A stretch of 64,000 nt of DNA from Planctomycetota bacterium (GCA_016712275.1 JADJRI010000001.1:303653-367652), one strand, 5' to 3'; counted from the stretch's first letter, positions 8,753-20,030 are shown. Program-made: numbers and translations. The notes: generated from the sequence alone by a model not told the origin.

Positions 8753-9409
8753 GTGGCCAAAAAGAAAACAGCGAAAAAAAAAGCAGGTAAGACACCCGGT
8801 CGTCGGTCGGCGATGTGGGTATTAGTGGGAAGCAATCCAGAATCGATATTCGAACTCAAGGTATCGCTCATCGGCAGCAGGCCGCTCATTTGGCGTCGAT
8901 TTGAAATGGCCAGCTACTACACGCTCGACGATCTTCACAATGTCATTCAATTCGTCATGGGATGGTATGACTGCCACATGCATCAATTCATCGTCGATGC
9001 CGACCGCCGGTATGGCCCTCCACCACCGGCCGATTTGGTCAATGACATTTGGGCCGATGAAAAATTGCAAAACAGTCAGTCCATCGCAATCAGCGCGCTA
9101 GAGGACGAATTGAAGAAGGGCATCCAATACGAATATGATTTTGGCGACTCGTGGCTTCATGAAATAAATCTCGTCAAGTCCCTTCCGATGGGGCGGACAA
9201 ACCATAAACCAGTATGCCTGGCTGGAAAAAACGCCTGCCCACCCGAAGACTGCGGTGGCCTTCATGGCTATTACCACATGTTGGATGCGATCAAAGACCC
9301 CAAGGATGGGATGTATGAAGAATACACCGAATGGCTCGGAACCGAATTCGATCCGGCTTTTTTTGATATCGAGACGGTAAACCGACGTCTCACAAAAGCA
9401 TGCCGTTAA
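8753..9409 (+). CDS. Plasmid pRiA4b Orf3-like protein
   Basis: 218 aa with a basic, Lys-rich N-terminus (KKKTAKKKAGKTPGRR) followed by the pRiA4b Orf3-like domain: FELKVSLIGSRPLIWRRFEM, TLDDLHNVIQFVMGWYDCHMHQF, YEYDFGDSWLHEI and CPPEDCGGLHGYYHML are all family hallmarks. The family is widespread and often near mobile elements, but its function is not established. GTG start with GGAG six bases upstream, 30 bases after ftcD, so the two may be co-transcribed. A terminator lies 156 bases downstream. Confidence 0.85.
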   Translation: MAKKKTAKKKAGKTPGRRSAMWVLVGSNPESIFELKVSLIGSRPLIWRRFEMASYYTLDDLHNVIQFVMGWYDCHMHQFIVDADRRYGPPPPADLVNDIWADEKLQNSQSIAISALEDELKKGIQYEYDFGDSWLHEINLVKSLPMGRTNHKPVCLAGKNACPPEDCGGLHGYYHMLDAIKDPKDGMYEEYTEWLGTEFDPAFFDIETVNRRLTKACR

Positions 9410-9564
9410 TCAAACGAAGTTCTCTGTAGACCGGTAATTTTGCTCCTCAACCTCCCTGATATAAGTCATTCAAATAGAAAGACTTACGATAATCGAAATT
9501 TTTCTCGAACCACTTGCATACGTTCAGCGTATTAGCAATACCTACTCCTTCTTCTCATGCGGCA

Positions 9565-9612
9565 GGGTTGGCTCTTTCGGCGTATCCGAACGAGCCAACC
9601 CTTCAGTGTTTT
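9565..9612 (+). terminator. Rho-independent terminator after the pRiA4b-like gene
   Basis: Ten-base perfect stem (GGGTTGGCTC / GAGCCAACCC) extended by an inner TTCGG/CCGAA stem, followed by TTCAGTGTTTTT. It separates the upstream gene from the zinc-ribbon gene at 9658. Confidence 0.75.
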
Positions 9613-9657
9613 TACGGGCGCGAGCATCTCTTCGCCGGCGCGATATGATCGAACTCA

Positions 9658-9954
9658 ATGTTCACCACCGTGACCTATGTGTTGGTCTTCATCGCCTTCG
9701 CATTGCCGGAACTGTTGCTCCTGCGGCGCGGACTGCGCGGCGTGCGGGTGCATGATCGGCCGTTGTGCCGGAACTGCCTTTATGAACTGAGTGGGCGCGG
9801 CGCGGATTCAACCCGATGCTCGGAGTGCGGCGCGGACGTAAGTTCGCCCGAGGCGGTTCAAATCGGGGTGTTTCGGCGACGACGGGCGTTGATCTTCGCG
9901 GGTTGTCTTTTTGGATTGATTGCATTGGGAGTGGGCGGGCGTTTGAACGATTGA
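9658..9954 (+). CDS. Small zinc-ribbon membrane protein
   Basis: 98 aa: one N-terminal membrane helix (TYVLVFIAFALPELLLL), a cytoplasmic or periplasmic zinc ribbon with C-x2-C (CRNCLYELSG) and C-x2-C (RCSECGADV), then a basic stretch and a second helix (LIFAGCLFGLIALGVG). This CxNCxYxLxG...RCxECG pattern is typical of planctomycete membrane proteins, most of them longer. The gene may therefore be a short member or a truncated one. A related protein is at 51273-51986. Function unknown. Confidence 0.7.
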   Translation: MFTTVTYVLVFIAFALPELLLLRRGLRGVRVHDRPLCRNCLYELSGRGADSTRCSECGADVSSPEAVQIGVFRRRRALIFAGCLFGLIALGVGGRLND

Positions 9955-10029
9955 CGAGCTTATCGGCCTTATTTCGTAAGTGATGGCCATATAACGCAAT
10001 AGAAATGTAACTTCCGGCCGCCAAATGCG

Positions 10030-10058
10030 TTGCAACTCCAAAATTGACGATGTATAAT
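10030..10058 (+). promoter_or_regulatory. Sigma-70-like promoter of the retropepsin gene
   Basis: TTGCAA at 10030-10035 and a perfect TATAAT at 10053-10058, separated by exactly 17 bases, 30 bases upstream of the GTG start at 10088. The clearest promoter in the window. Confidence 0.7.
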
Positions 10059-10087
10059 TAGTACGATAGGCCAAGAGGGGTCGGGTC

Positions 10088-10786
10088 GTGACTATGACAA
10101 CGGAAAAAAAGCCGAAAACAATGGCGCTGGAAAAAGAAATTGCGACTTACAAGCGCGAATTGCCAAATCTCACAGGACAAGATGGAAAATTCGCGCTCGT
10201 CTACCAAGATGAGATGGGCGGCATTTTCGACACATACGACGACGCGCTCAAGACTGGATATGAAAAATATGGACTTGAGCCGTTCATGGTGAAAAGAATC
10301 GAGTCCGTTGAACAGGTCCAGTTTTTTTACTCGCGATCTTTCGCCATGCCACACCTGACAATTCAGATTTCTCCGGGCGGGCCAATAGTTGAATTGGCTA
10401 TCGGCGTGAGCGCTCCGCATCAACAGGCTCTTCAAAAGGCTGGACAACCGATTCCCCCAAGTGTTCGCGTGCGCGGGCTTGTCGATACAGGCGCAAGCGG
10501 GACTTGTATCGACCCCGATGTGCTTACAAAGCTTAAGCTCACTCCAAGAGGTCAAGTGTTGATGCACACGCCGAGCACTGCAGGAACTCCGCAGCCGTGT
10601 GACCAATACGATGTGAGCATCGTCTTAATGCACCCGAAGCTATCTCTGACGATTTACGCGCTACCAGTCATTTCTTCGGCAAAACTTGCATCGCAGGGTT
10701 TTCAAGTCTTAATTGGACGAGATGTTCTTAGGCGGTGTTTGTTTGTCTATGACGGCCAAACGTCTTTGTTTACTCTCGCGTTTTGA
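10088..10786 (+). CDS. DUF5678-like plus retropepsin-like aspartic protease
   Basis: 232 aa. The N-terminal 75 residues resemble DUF5678 (GKFALVYQDEMGGIFDTYDDALKTGYEKYGLEPF). The C-terminal part (about 85-230) is a retroviral-type aspartic protease lobe: D133-T-G-A-S in RGLVDTGASGTCIDPDVL, the variable flap region, and a terminal LIGRDVLRRC matching the family's hydrophobic-G-D-L signature. One lobe per chain implies a homodimer, as in retropepsins. No signal peptide, so it is probably cytoplasmic. GTG start preceded by AGAGGGG; ATG at 10094 is the alternative. Substrate unknown. Confidence 0.75.
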   Translation: MTMTTEKKPKTMALEKEIATYKRELPNLTGQDGKFALVYQDEMGGIFDTYDDALKTGYEKYGLEPFMVKRIESVEQVQFFYSRSFAMPHLTIQISPGGPIVELAIGVSAPHQQALQKAGQPIPPSVRVRGLVDTGASGTCIDPDVLTKLKLTPRGQVLMHTPSTAGTPQPCDQYDVSIVLMHPKLSLTIYALPVISSAKLASQGFQVLIGRDVLRRCLFVYDGQTSLFTLAF

Positions 10787-10849
10787 TTGTTCGCAATACG
10801 TCGCTTCAGTCAAATTATTTCAAACAGTATCAGTACTCGGTAGAAAAGC

Positions 10850-11005
10850 GCGCGGGTCAGGGTGTCCAGGGTAGGTCGCTGCGCGGCCGACCCTGGGCTA
10901 CGATGCGCAACGCCATTGGCGTAGAGGCCGTGGAACTCGCTACTCGAAACTGCCTTGGCACTTGCCGTCCGGCACGGGGGCCGGACGCTACGGGATTTTT
11001 AGGAT
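10850..11005. repeat. Structured intergenic region with several hairpins
   Basis: Between the protease gene and yjbQ are CCAGGGT/ACCCTGG, ACGCC/GGCGT and GTCCGGC/GCCGGAC stems in succession. The text CGCTACGGGAT and GGGCTACGAT resembles that at 41213-41398. No coding capacity; probably a dispersed palindromic element rather than a gene. Confidence 0.45.
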
Positions 11006-11026
11006 TGCTCTAAAGAAATCGGATCC

Positions 11027-11446
11027 ATGAAATCATTCCGAAAAGAACTCTGGTTCAATATCCCTACCCGCAGAGGCTTTATCAACATCACGCCGCAGGT
11101 CGAAGCCGCTATCACTGAAAGCGGCATCCGCGAAGGCCTCTGCCTCGCCAACGCCATGCACATCAGCGCCAGCGTGTTTATCAATGATGATGAACGCGGG
11201 TTGCATGTTGACTTTGAAAAGTGGCTGGAAGGTCTCGCGCCGCATGAGCCGGTGAAACAATACCGCCACAACGACACCGGCGAAGACAACGCCGACGCCC
11301 ATCTGAAGCGGACCATCATGGGCCGCGAAGTGGTCGTGGCGATCACCGAGAGCAAGCTGGATTTTGGCCCATGGGAGCAGATTTTCTACGGCGAGTTCGA
11401 CGGCAAGCGAAAGAAACGTGTGCTCGTGAAAATCATCGGCGAGTGA
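11027..11446 (+). CDS. yjbQ: YjbQ/UPF0047 family protein
   Basis: 139 aa, the usual length of this small conserved enzyme-like family (weak thiamine-phosphate-synthase-like activity is reported for some members; the real role is unsettled). The sequence shows the conserved ITPQVEAAITESGIREGLCLANAMHISASVFINDDE, the HxxxPxxxYRHNDTGEDNADAHLKRTIMGREV block that carries the His/Asp ligands, and the C-terminal LDFGPWEQIFYGEFDGKRKKRV. Full length and intact. Confidence 0.9.
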   Translation: MKSFRKELWFNIPTRRGFINITPQVEAAITESGIREGLCLANAMHISASVFINDDERGLHVDFEKWLEGLAPHEPVKQYRHNDTGEDNADAHLKRTIMGREVVVAITESKLDFGPWEQIFYGEFDGKRKKRVLVKIIGE

Positions 11447-11547
11447 ACCGATGGCTGATTTCGGCGTCCAGAGCACCAAGTCGATCGTATCGCGGGGCGA
11501 AGCTGGCCGCGCGATGGGTGATTTTTCTTTGAAATCCACCCCTACCG

Positions 11548-11565
11548 TGGTAAAATGTTTTACCA
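11548..11565. promoter_or_regulatory. 18-bp dyad, possible LacI-family operator
   Basis: TGGTAAAATGTTTTACCA: two perfect 8-base arms around TG, 81 bases before the ATG of the GH57 glycosidase. LacI/GalR-type operators are dyads of this size with a central CG; here the centre is TG. It is followed by a further AGTTTTACCATT half-site-like sequence near 11580. Operator role is inferred from form and position. Confidence 0.5.
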
Positions 11566-11645
11566 AAGGCGATTATCTCAGTTTTACCATTACACGCAAA
11601 CAAACCGCCACTCCTTTGTTTGCTCGAAAATCAGCGGGAGCAACC

Positions 11646-14281
11646 ATGTGCGGCCGCACAACGATCTCAATTGCCATCATCCTGGGTTGCATCGCGACGC
11701 GTGGTGCCGCCGCACCGGCACATGCCGTCGAGCCGATTCACGTCGGATTTCTCTGGCACATGCATCAGCCAATCTACTACCCTTACGAATCGATCATTCA
11801 AACTCAAAACGCTGCGCGGTTTTCCTTCAATGTGGTCGATGTGCACAACCAGCGATTCGGCCCCTACACCGATTGGCCGCGCGACGCCATTAACGCCGGG
11901 CTTGGGCTCTCTCATCTCGGCGCTCAGATCAGCTTCAGCGGATCGCTCATCGAAAACCTCAACGCGCTTCAGGCCAACGGCGTCAACGGCGGAATGTGGA
12001 ACAACTGGAACGCCGACTACCAGGCCGGTGTCGCTACATTGACATCGCTCGGCAACCCCCGGCTCGACATGGTCGCCTTCGGCTACCACCATCCCCTCAT
12101 GCCCCTGCTCGACGCCGAGGACATCCGCATGCAGATTCGCCTGCACAAGCAGGTCTTCAGCAACTCCTGGTCGACCGGCGGCTACACCCGCGGCATGTTC
12201 CCCGCCGAGACGGCGTTCAGCGAGCGAATGATTCCGGCGCTGGCGGCCGAGGGCATCGATTGGGTGCTGATCGACAACATCCACTTCGACCGCGCCTGCG
12301 AAGGCTATCCGCATACCAATGCGTCCAACCTTTTCGCGCCAAACAAGGCCGACCAGATCAACCCCGATCCTGCGCTCGCGGGCGGCGCATGGGTGCAACT
12401 CAATAACTTATGGGCGCCGAGCCGGGTTAGCGCCCCCTTCGGCTATCAACCGCATCGCGTTCAGCACGTCGATCCCGAAACCGGAGCAACGACGCAAGTC
12501 GTGGCTGTTCCGGCCGCCCGTTATGAGGGCAACGAAGATGGTCGCGGTGGATATGGTGCATTTTTATATGACGTCGTGATGGACCAGTATCTCGCATTCA
12601 ACACCGACGCCGCGCATCCCATGTTTGTCGTTCTCCATCATGACGGCGACAACTTCGGCGGCGGCAGCGAGGGTTACTATCACGGCAACTTTCAGCAGAT
12701 GGTGAACTGGGCATCGACCGACCCCGATTACGACGTCTCGACCGTGCAGGACTATTTGCAACGGTTCCCACCGGCGGCGGGCGATGTGATTCACGTGGAA
12801 GACGGCGCATGGGCCGGCGCGGACAACGGCGACGCGGAATTCAAAAAGTGGCTCGGCGATCCGAACGCGAGCGGCTGGAGTCCCGACCAGAACAGTTGGG
12901 CCGTGCTCACTGCTGCAAAGAACCGGGTGTTCATGGCGGAATCCATAGCGCCGGTTGTAAGCATGCAAAACGTGCTGACCGGTGGCGGCGCGGCGTCCAA
13001 CACGGAAAAGGCGTGGCATTTTCTCCTGTGCGCCGAAGCCAGCGATTACTGGTATTGGGATGGAACGGAAATCTGGGACAGTAATGTGACACGTGGCTGC
13101 AATCAGGCCGTCATCTTTTCCCCGCCATCGGGCATTCTTGCGGCGACCTATCGCGCGGAGCGGTATGCCGCCACGGTTGCGGGCCAGGAAGATGTGCTCA
13201 TCGACTATTACGTCGAAGCGGTCGATGGCGCAGGCAACGTGAAAAAGTCGGACATACAGCATGTCTGGGTCGGTGCGGCCGGTTCAACGGGCGGCGGCGA
13301 CGTGGTAACGATTTCGCCCAGCCCGGCGCAGGCCGGTCAATCGGTGCTCGTGCAGTACAATCCGAGCGGCCGTCCGCTGGCCGGCGCCGGCAGCGTTCTC
13401 TTGCATTATGGTTTCAACAATTGGGCGCAAGTGATTTCGCCCGATCCGGCGATGAGTTGGAACGCGGGAACATCGCGCTGGGAATTGACGGTGAATGTGC
13501 CTTCAACGGCGACGCAGTTTGATGTCGTGTTCAACAATGGCTCGGGCACATGGGACAATAATGGCGGCGCGGACTGGCACTTCGCGGTGCAAGGCGCGGT
13601 TCAACCGGTACCGACTTGGACAATGAACGGCGTACTGGACGCGGATGCCACATTGGCGGCACAAAACGGCGGGCTTTCGCTGTGGTACGGCGTGCGCGAG
13701 GGGCTCCTGTATGTCGCCACAAATGACGCGGGCGAGGGCAACGACCATTTCATTTTCGTGGCCGATGCCCCCGGCACGCTGCGGGCTGCTCCGTGGGCGA
13801 AGGCCGGGCAGGTGGCGAATTGGACTGCGTTTCTTGCGGATGAAAACAACAACGACTATGAAGCCTGGTTCGATGCCGTCGGCGCGACGCAGGCGATGAC
13901 CGGGCCCAACGGCGGCGTGTTGGAGGGCACGATCGATCTGGCCGGCGAATTCGGCGCGGCGCCCGATGAAGTGTGCCTGGCCGTCGGCGCCTATGCCAAC
14001 AATGACGGCGGGGCTCTCCTTCCCGGCTCACAAGTGCCGGCCAGCACCGACGGAGACGGCAATATCGAGGCGGCCGAGTACATTTGCGTGCCGACGCGAC
14101 TCAAGGGCGATCTCAACCGCGATTGGCGTATCGACCTCAGCGATGTGCCCATGCTTGTGAATGTTCTGCTCGAGAACGATGCCGATGCGTATCGCGTTTG
14201 GGCATCGGATATTAACCTCGACGGCCAAAGCAACAGCGCGCCGATTTGCAGGGCTTTGTGGAATTGATTGCCGGGCCGTAA
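11646..14281 (+). CDS. Secreted GH57 glycosidase with starch-binding-like module and dockerin-like end
   Basis: About 878 aa. A signal peptide (to about residue 28) precedes a glycoside hydrolase 57 domain: HMHQP (residues 38-42), FGYHHPLMPLL, MFPAETAFSERM with E187 as candidate nucleophile, and HHDGDN (331-336) as candidate acid region. GH57 enzymes act on alpha-glucans. About residues 550-660 resemble a CBM25-like starch-binding module (LHYGFNNWAQVI, TQFDVVFNNGSGTWDNNGG). The C-terminus is dockerin-like (GDLNRDWRIDLSDVPMLVNVLL ... DINLDGQSN). A one-base loss near 14232-14240 truncates the second half; restored, it reads ADLQGFVELIAGP and stops at 14281. Start at 11646 has GGGAG close upstream; longer in-frame starts lack a signal peptide. 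Confidence 0.8.
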
Positions 14282-14375
14282 TGCACGCGATGTACGTTTC
14301 GAGCAACAAATATGAAATCGGTCTTCGCAATACCTGCACGAGATTCCTTCACGCGCAAACACTCGGCATAACTGC

Positions 14376-17300
14376 TTATTTCTTGGGCTTCAAGTAATCG
14401 CGAAAGATGCCCTGGTCTCTCTTGCGCGTGTTGTGGCCGTTCGGGTCAGTATTCGACGTCGCCGGATTCGATCCGCGCTCCGACGCCGGATAGGGGAAAC
14501 GTGACATCCCGTGAAATGGCAGAGGCTCCACGGTTTTTCCGGTCGCGGAATTCAGATCGCCGTCCTTGAGCCACCCGTCGGTATGAATGATGAAATCACG
14601 CCGCCACCCCGGACTGAGTTCCGGAAGTGACGTCGCATCGAATCGCAGGGTGATCTCATCGCCCGCGCCCACAATGACATACCGATCGTCAACAACGCCC
14701 AGCAGACCGGTGACATCGCCAAAGCGCGTATAGTCGCCTTCGAGATCGCGCCACACGCGGCTTTCATCCATCGCGGAATAATCCGGAATCATCGGGCCAT
14801 CGGCCGCGCGCTGGAATTCCTGCGAGAATCCGCGCCAATGCAATTCCGCCGAAGCGACCGGTAGAATCGTCGTGCGCATCTCAAATTCCTGCGGGCCCAC
14901 CGTACAAAATGCGTGATCCCAATAGATCGCAAAATTGGTGCTCAGTCGAACCCGGTGGTCCTCACTCTCAAATCGGCCGGTCAGGTCATAAACCAGAGTC
15001 TTGTTCTTTCCGGAAGGGAAGCCGGCCGAGATCGGCAGCACCCGCCAAGAGGAATCCTTCGTTCGCACGCTGAGTTGCGGCGGCCTGACGCTTATCGCCG
15101 GATTCTGTGAAACGGCGACATTGGTGCTTGCATCAGTCGGCCAGAGCCAGCCGGTGAGAAAGAGACGAACCGATTCATCCTGCCCGAAAGAACCAAGGTC
15201 AAGCATGAGATCATGGTCCTCGACAATGCCCTGGTAACGTGTCGAAGCGAAGCCACCGACGAACCGATCGTCGCGCCGTCGAAGCAAGTCCGTCAAGTCG
15301 CGGCCATGGTTGTTGGTCGCGTGAACAATCTCTCGCATCGTCTCGACTTTGAATATCTCAAACGGCGGGTATGGTGGCACGAGACATTTCTCATCCACAA
15401 ACACATCGGTGCCTTCCGGATGATCGATTGCGAAAAGCCTGCAATAGTCGAAATAGGCGGTTTCCCAAAGCTCCTCGGTGAACTGCAGCACAAATTCGCC
15501 ATCACGGGCCGCCAACTGTTCGCCCGGTATTTTGAAATAATCGTCTGCTGTTCCGTGATGACCGTACACGCCCGACATGATTGACATGCCAAGGGCGCTG
15601 CGCCACAGCACATCCGTGACGAATTCGAATTTTTCGCCATCCCATGCATAGAGATAGGGGCAGGAACCTTTCAAGGATTGTTCCTCGATCACCAACTGAT
15701 TGGCGGCCAGTCGCATGCGGTCGGACGCACGGAATTCCAGATTCTGATAGCTGCCGTTTGGCCAGATCACGCGCATGACGTCGGCGTGCGTGTAGGGTCC
15801 CAACCCGAAATGGGTGGTCGGCGAGGTTACGGTGCGCTTTGATAATGCGCGCCCGCGCGCACTTCGATGGTGCTGTACAGCCCGAAACTGTTGAAACGGG
15901 AGTCACCGGCAATCAGGGCATGCAAACCCACGGAAAGCCAGCTGCCTGCGTTTTTCGTCGAGTTGAGAAACACCCTGCCTCGAGTCGACACCAAATCCAA
16001 CAGGCCATCGCCGTTGAGATCGAGACTTGTCAATCGGTCCCCCGCATCGATCTTGACTCCGGGATTGCTGGTGCTTCCATCCTCGAAGACTGCAATGATG
16101 TCCATCCTTCCATCGCAATCGAAATCGCCGATTGCTCCCGATTGTGCAGTTTTGTTCGCAGCCGACAGGCTCTTCTGCACCGAAATGCCAAACGACGCAT
16201 CAAACTCATAGCCGGCGCCGGCCGCAACATCCACAATCTCCAACCAGCCATCATTGTCGGTATCGACAACCATCGGTTCGACGGCGAATGAACTCGGCAG
16301 CGCAGACAGCTCCATCGAAACATCCCGAAAGGTCGCAAGTCGCTCGTTCGAAATGACGCGAACGGAGAACGGTCCATTGCCCCGCGTGATCAGGAGATCG
16401 ACATCGCCATCATCATCAAAATCCATCGGTTGAATCGAGTGGATTTGCGTGAGCGATCCATCAACACCGGGACGCGGTGGAATCTCGGCGAAGCCGCCCT
16501 CGCCGTCGTTTTGCATGATTCTCAGATTCTCCGATGTCCAACACAGCAGATCCAAATCGCCATCGTTGTCAAAATCGAACGGGCATGCACCCAAGGAGCC
16601 CTTCAATTCACGCAATCCCGAAATCCGAGTGGCTTCCTCAAAGACACCGTCCGCACCCAGTCGATAAGCGAGGTTGCCATCCGCACGGCACAAGAGCAGG
16701 TCCATGCGACGATCATTGTTGAGATCGACAAAGATCGCAGACGTGCAGGCCGGCGCGGACGCCAGTCCCGATGCCTGCGTAATATCAACGAGTTCAGTAT
16801 CTCGCCACGCAAACAGACGACCGGCTTCCTGACCGTCATGCAAATAAAGCACAGGAGCGCGATCGTCTGACACGGTGCCGATGGCGATGAATTTGCCCGC
16901 CAATTCACTGCCGGCTTGAGCCGATTCTATTGAAAACGGCCCTGCCCTGGACTCAAACGTTACATCGGCTTCGATGGATGACATGGCCGACGCCGCCACC
17001 GGTCCAATCGGATGCGGAATCAGGGCCGGCAAACTCGTTCCCGACGGTCCCAGTGCCAGCACATCCGCTCGAAAGCGATCGGTCTGTCGCAACAGGTTAC
17101 GAACGATGGTCGTGCCGCGCAGGACGGCAGTGCCGTTCTTGCTTTCGATTCCGCTACGAATATCGTCAAAATGCCTTCCGAGTGCATCCTTCGAATCGAC
17201 GACAATTGCCTGGATTCGACCCAGTAGTTCGTCGACGCGACTCAGCTCCCCCGCCGCCGCTGCCGCTCGCATCGTCGACAACAGCGCGACCAGGTTTCTC

Positions 17301-17878
17301 GGCGCTTGCCGCAAAACGTGTTCGTGAGCCCTCCAGAGTTCCGCCGCATTGGGTTCCCCGCCCGATTCCATTCTGGAGGCAAGAGACCACAGGGCCGCCG
17401 TGTGCCGCGGATGTTCTGTGGCAATTCGCCGAATCAATGCCTCCGCTTCGGCACTATGTCCCGCAGCCGCCAGACACGCCGACCGCACCAGCAGCATCTT
17501 CGGATCACCCGGCGCGGCAAGCGCCGCCTCCCGCGACAGGCGGTCCGCTTCATCGAATTTTTGCAAACCGAGCAGGGCAATGGCCAAATTGCCGATCACC
17601 GCCGGATCACGCACACCTTTTTCCAGCAATTCTTGATAAATCGTCGCGGCCTCCTCGCTTTGATCCATTTCAAGAGCACCATTGGCCTGATAGAAACGGC
17701 CCAGCAGTTCCACGGGAAACGCAACCGACGAAGGCGATGTCGTTGGACCGGAGGTCGGCCGCCTTTCTTCCTTGCTTCCGCGATCACATGCGATTTGAAC
17801 GATTGACGTAAACGCGATTGCCAGCATCAACATTCGCCCTGTCCCGGCTCGATGAATGCCGCGATTTCGAATTCGCAT
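14376..17878 (-). CDS. TPR - FG-GAP/VCBS - ASPIC/UnbV lipoprotein (one frameshift)
   Basis: About 1,167 aa, a CRTAC-like secreted protein. A lipoprotein-type signal (IVQIAC) leads into TPR repeats (about 45-230), then many FG-GAP/VCBS repeats with Ca-binding DxDxDG motifs (DFDNDGDLDLL, DFDDDGDVDLL, DTDNDGWLEIV, DLNGDGLLDLV), then the ASPIC/UnbV motif (HFGLG ... VMRVIWPNG) and a long C-terminal region of unknown fold. The reading frame breaks at the TTT at 15838-15840 (AAA on the coding strand; a fourth A restores QKRTVTSPTTHFGLG across the break). Start at 17878 with AAAGGAG upstream. It diverges from the TPR gene at 18102. Function unknown; such proteins are numerous in planctomycetes. Confidence 0.75.
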
Positions 17879-17905
17879 ACGGGACTCCTTTCGACCGCGA
17901 ACATT

Positions 17906-17939
17906 GGCCGCGATCATCGGCCGCGATCATCGGCCGCGG
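17906..17939. repeat. 13-bp tandem repeat in divergent promoter region
   Basis: Unit CGGCCGCGATCAT repeated about 2.5 times just upstream of the minus-strand TPR/ASPIC gene. Could be regulatory or simple slippage. Confidence 0.6.
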
Positions 17940-17947
17940 TAAAGTTT

Positions 17948-17979
17948 GGGAGCATGGGCCTCCGGCCCGTGCGAATATC
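17948..17979. repeat. Dispersed palindromic repeat B, copy 1
   Basis: GGGAGCATGGGC, a short loop, then GCCCGTGCGAATA. A second copy is at 46053-46084. Both lie between divergently transcribed genes. The arms GCATGGGC/GCCCGTGC form a hairpin with one G-T pair. Confidence 0.65.
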
Positions 17980-18101
17980 TGCCCTACAATGACGCCTTTT
18001 TCCAACTTTACCAATACCCGACCGAGGGCCGCACCTTCGCAGCAAGGCGATCATACGATATGATGCAACGGTCGCGAAGCGAAGTCTCACGGAGCCATGA
18101 C

Positions 18102-20030
18102 ATGAAGCATCGTCGATTGCGTCGAACCCTGGTTGGTGGATGTGTGGCGGCCGCGCCGATCGTCGGTCCGGGCCTGGCCTGCGATCGCTCGCCTTCGCAA
18201 AAAATGAAAACACGCCAGTCGCCGCGAATGCAAACGACACCAAGCCCGATGATTCGATCGACAACGCAGGTTCGAGCACCTCGGCTGCGCACCCTGCCAC
18301 GACCGCCAAACCGGATGAATCCACGCCGAAACCTTCGCCGAATACCGCATCGCCCTCGGCAGCATTCGTTCCCCCCGAAGTCGACCTTTCGGATGTGCCG
18401 GATTTCGACCGCGAACAAATCCTGAAAATTCGCGAAATGGTCATCGATGCCCCCGGCAGCGCCGACCGTGTGGCGGAACTGGGGATGCACTACTGCGTTC
18501 GCGGCTTCAAAACGGCCGCCGCGGCATGTTTCAAGAGAGCCACTGAAATACTGCCGAATGTGATGCGTTATCATTACCTGCTGGCCATTGCATACGAAGA
18601 AGGCAACGAACCCGCCAAGGGCCATTGAAGCCTATCGCGCCGCCATCGAGCTTGATGGAAACTACGTGGCATCTTATGTCAACCTCGGGCAACTGCTGAT
18701 CGACGTCGATGTGAACGAGGCCAGGGGCATCTTGGAAAAGGCCGTTGAGTTGGACCCGAACGATTCACTGGCCCTCTACCAGATTTTCTCGTCATGCGCA
18801 TCGCTCGAGAAGAACGAAGACCAAGCAATGCTCCATTTCAAGAAGGCGCTCGAAGTTCAGCCCAACTTCCGAGAGGCCCATCATGCCCTTTCCCTGATCT
18901 ATCGCCGTGGAAATGATGCTGAGGCCGAGTCACAAGAAGAACTCGCAAAGGATGGTAGAAAAGCACTCGTCCGCAACGATCCGATTCGATTTGATTTGTC
19001 GACGCGACTCCGGTCCGAGGAAGACATTGCAAAAGAGGCCCTCGAAAATGCACGCAAAGGAAAGCCAGAGGCAGCTGCTCGCTTTCTTTTGGCAACTATG
19101 AAGAAAGGATACAGGGGGGCACCGATTCATCGAGCCTTGGGCGAAGTATTGATGATGGTGGGCAAGTATGATGAGGCCTTGGTTCAATTCCGTGAAGCGC
19201 TCAAAATCGCGCCAAAATCGACGACAACAAAGTTACTGATATGCACGGCTCAAATTGAAGTCGGCGAATTGGACCAAGCAGAGATTACCCTTAATGAAAT
19301 CGCCGAAAAAAAGCCCAAAATGCACGAGGTCGTCAACCGCCTTGGGGTCATTGATGTGAAGCGCGGCCGCTTAACGGAGGCCGAAAAGAGATTTCGATCC
19401 GCGCTCGATATGGAGCCGGGCAACGGCATTTATCGTTTTTCGCTAGCCCAGTGCATTGCCCTTCAGGGACGCGACGCCGAAGCCCTGGAAGCAACCGATC
19501 GAACTTTGGAAATCACGCCTAACGACGCAAATGTGCATTTGCTTCGCGGTCGTGTTCTGATAAATATGGAACACATGCAGGAAGCCGCTTCGTCGCTGCA
19601 AGAAGCCCTTGATTTGAATCCATCGCTTGAACAGGCATATGTTCTTCTGGCCGGAGTGCAGCGCGACGAAAACAAACACGCGGAATCGATTCGAAGTCTC
19701 GAAAGCGGTCAGAAGCAACTTCCGGATTCCCTGGTGATCGCCAATGATCTGGCATTCAGTCTGGCCGCATGCCCGAATGAGTCGCTTCGCGATCCACAAC
19801 GGGCCATCAGTCTGGCCCGTCAAATCTGCGATGCGACTTTTCAGCAGGATGTCAATTTTCTCGACACGCTCGCCACGGCCTATTCGGCGGCCAGAGAATA
19901 TGCCAAGGCAGCGGAGGTAATCACCAAAGCCATTGAGCGCGCTGAAACTCTGAATGCTGATCCATCTGTTATCAATGCTCTGAAATCCCGACGAACCGAA
20001 TACGAAGCGCGGCTGTCCGGCAAAAGTTGA
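18102..20030 (+). CDS. TPR-repeat lipoprotein (two frameshifts)
   Basis: About 642 aa. Opens with a signal sequence (VGGCVAAAPIVGPGLAC), an Ala/Thr/Pro-rich linker, then about a dozen TPR units (for example NYVASYVNLGQLLIDVDVNEARGILEKAVELDPN and PIHRALGEVLMMVGKYDEALVQFREALKIAP). Two single-base errors split it: an A-run at 18199-18204 one base short, and a G-run at 18619-18621 one base long; correcting both gives one continuous TPR protein. Start at 18102 has GGAG 7 bases upstream. It is divergent from an ASPIC/UnbV gene and is paralogous to the TPR gene at 24397, which also stands next to an ASPIC/UnbV gene. Probably a scaffold in the envelope; partner unknown. Confidence 0.75.
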
